Of a stretch of DNA of 7,251 nucleotides, positions 5,952 through 7,251 are shown in pieces. The notes beneath the pieces are model-generated. The model was not told where the DNA came from and searched no databases. It worked only from the letters and a program-made list of their open reading frames with translations. A program made the translations under genes and the position numbers. The DNA is taken from the NCBI GenBank assembly GCA_938092195.1, contig CALKHD010000003.1, positions 1 to 7,251 of the forward strand. The letters run 5' to 3'. Numbering within the stretch: position 1 is the stretch's first letter; each line of letters starts with the position of its first letter. The DNA is from an uncultured Flavobacteriales bacterium. GTDB lineage: Bacteria > Bacteroidota > Bacteroidia > Flavobacteriales_D > Sanyastnellaceae.

Positions 5952-6681
5952 CGGGCCAGGCCGTTGCGCCGCTCCAGGCATGGGTCAATTCACCATCCCT
6001 GATGATGCCTTCTGGGCCGAGGTCGTCGACACGCACCTCGCCAGATGCATGGAGCACTTGGGAGGTGCCTTCATCCATCAAAGCCAAGCCGACATGGCTG
6101 ATGGACGTGCTTCCCACTTTGTGGAAATACACCAGGTCCCCAGTCTCAAGCTGGGAATGCTGTTTTTGTAGTCTTTGGAGGGCCTTCCATTGTTGACTCG
6201 CGTCTCTGGGGATGGTCAGGCCGCAGAGATGACCTGAGATTTGGGTCAGGCCACTGCAATCCATGCCCAAGACACTTTTGCCTCCCCAGAGATATGGAGC
6301 GCCCAAGAATCGCATGGCTGCATCCATCACAGAAGACGGCGCCGCAGGTTTCGCGTTCGGCCAAGCTGCCGTAGGTACTTTCGCACCGGCAGGAAGATGC
6401 AGGGTTTGATCACCCCACGAAAAGGAGGTCAAAGGAGAAGTCAGCAAATGGCAGTCCTGATTGAAAGCAGTGACCGCTTCAGGGTCCATTTCTGCCATGC
6501 GGGCATCCATGTACCCCTCGTAGCCATCTTGATTCAGCCGAACTTTGACCCACAATGGGAGGCCTTCAACCGGATGAACCTCCACCAATTCGCCAAACAA
6601 GCTTTGTGTGACCAGCTCTGCGCGGTCGTCGGCTTGAGCTCGAATGGGGGCCAGAGGAACGCGAATAACGCCTTGCATCAT
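5938..6681 (-). CDS. SH3b plus NlpC/P60 cell-wall peptidase (C40 family)
   Basis: A 247-residue protein. Residues 5 to about 60 form a bacterial SH3-like domain (VPLAPIRAQ, LVTQSLFGELVEV, WVKVRL, DGYEGYMD), which usually binds peptidoglycan. Residues 118-247 are an NlpC/P60 domain: PYLWGG (129-134), catalytic C142 in MDCSGL, H196 in SHVGL and a third polar residue H211 in LHASGEVRV. Members cut peptide cross-links or stems in peptidoglycan, typically between D-glutamate and a diamino acid. No convincing signal peptide is present, so the substrate could be recycled muropeptides in the cytoplasm, or export may be unusual. The ATG at 6681 overlaps the thiolase stop (ATGA). An in-frame GTG at 6687 and the next ATG at 6678 are alternatives. 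Its 3' end overlaps the convergent monooxygenase gene by 14 bases. Confidence 0.92.
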   Translation of the reverse strand: MMQGVIRVPLAPIRAQADDRAELVTQSLFGELVEVHPVEGLPLWVKVRLNQDGYEGYMDARMAEMDPEAVTAFNQDCHLLTSPLTSFSWGDQTLHLPAGAKVPTAAWPNAKPAAPSSVMDAAMRFLGAPYLWGGKSVLGMDCSGLTQISGHLCGLTIPRDASQQWKALQRLQKQHSQLETGDLVYFHKVGSTSISHVGLALMDEGTSQVLHASGEVRVDDLGPEGIIRDGELTHAWSGATAWPVISE

Positions 6682-7251
6682 GTGCACTCAATGACCATGG
6701 CACTTGCGCCACCTCCGCCATTGCAAATTCCAGCTCCGCCCAGACGCAATCCCCTCTTTCGCAGTGCGTGAATCAAGGTCACCACGATTCGACTGCCTGA
6801 ATTTCCGAGTGGGTGGCCCAATGAAACGGCACCACCATTGACGTTCACCTTTTCGGGATTCAAACCCAGAAGTTTGGTGTTGGCCAAGCCAACCACGGAA
6901 AAAGCCTCATTGAGTTCCACCAAGTCCAATTCTTCCATGCTCACTCCGGCACGTTCCAGTGCAATCGGCAATGCCAATGAAGGGGCTGTCGTGAACCGTT
7001 CTGGGGTATGGGCCGCGTCTGCATTGGACCGGATGATGGCCAATGGAGTAACGCCCAGTTCTTCTGCTTTTTCAGCCGACATTAACACCAATGCGCTGGC
7101 CCCGTCATTCAAGGTGCTGGCATTGGCAGCGGTCACGGTTCCTTCTTTGTCGAAAGCGGGTCTGAGGTGAGAGATCTTGTCCAGCTTCACATTTTCAAAC
7201 TCTTCATCACGAGAAACAACGATGGGTTCCCCACGGCGCTGAGGCACAGAA
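6678..7251 (-). CDS. Acetyl-CoA acetyltransferase / thiolase, C-terminal half (runs off the right edge)
   Basis: About 190 residues are visible, with no start inside the window. Thiolase landmarks appear in order: TAANASTLNDGA in the middle, FTTAP, LVELNEAFSVV, VNVNGGAVSLGHPLGNSG with the catalytic His (codon 6815-6813), and GAGICNGGGGAS with the second catalytic Cys (codon 6725-6723). The nucleophilic N-terminal Cys lies beyond the edge. The enzyme condenses two acetyl-CoA molecules to acetoacetyl-CoA or cleaves 3-ketoacyl-CoA in the cytoplasm, serving fatty-acid breakdown or isoprenoid and ketone metabolism. The sequence resembles the acetyl-CoA acetyltransferase type common in Bacteroidota. 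The visible end looks complete. It overlaps the next gene by ATGA, so the two are probably one transcript although their functions are not obviously linked. Confidence 0.93.
   Translation of the reverse strand, partial: SVPQRRGEPIVVSRDEEFENVKLDKISHLRPAFDKEGTVTAANASTLNDGASALVLMSAEKAEELGVTPLAIIRSNADAAHTPERFTTAPSLALPIALERAGVSMEELDLVELNEAFSVVGLANTKLLGLNPEKVNVNGGAVSLGHPLGNSGSRIVVTLIHALRKRGLRLGGAGICNGGGGASAMVIECT

Overview
The window looks like a chromosomal piece of a Bacteroidota bacterium, probably a Flavobacteriales-type lineage with fairly high GC. The main evidence is a type IX secretion (T9SS) C-terminal sorting domain on the protein ending at 5948. A symporter of a subtype I associate with Bacteroidota, an SH3b-NlpC/P60 protein and an acetyl-CoA acetyltransferase that read like flavobacterial versions, and TAnnTT-type boxes next to start codons agree with this. 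Genus-level placement cannot be made by eye. There are no tRNA, rRNA, CRISPR or insertion sequences. Coding density is very high, and no gene-free stretch exceeds about 75 bases.

Left part (1-2373, minus strand): a two-gene transport-and-phosphorylation unit. A 590-residue sodium:solute symporter is followed, with an ATGA overlap, by a GHMP-family sugar kinase related to galactokinase. The kinase runs off the left edge and has no stop codon inside the window. The pair probably imports a sugar with Na+ and phosphorylates it.

Centre (2447-5951, plus strand), divergent from the symporter: three genes in a row. The first and third are close paralogues. Each has a signal peptide, a cytochrome c-type heme motif (CxxCH) and a two-copper monooxygenase core of the PHM/DBM type (peptidylglycine alpha-hydroxylating / dopamine beta-monooxygenase), with all six expected copper ligands visible. 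Between them lies a small thioredoxin-fold protein with a CPIC motif. The two monooxygenases differ at the C-terminus: the first ends in two dockerin-like calcium-loop repeats, the third in a T9SS sorting domain. This cluster is the most interesting part of the window. It suggests an exported heme-copper oxidation system with its own redox partner, and its substrate is unknown.

Right part (5938-7251, minus strand): the C-terminal half of an acetyl-CoA acetyltransferase (thiolase), overlapped by ATGA with an SH3b-NlpC/P60 cell-wall peptidase. The peptidase converges on the third monooxygenase gene with a 14-base tail-to-tail overlap, so no intergenic terminator can exist there.
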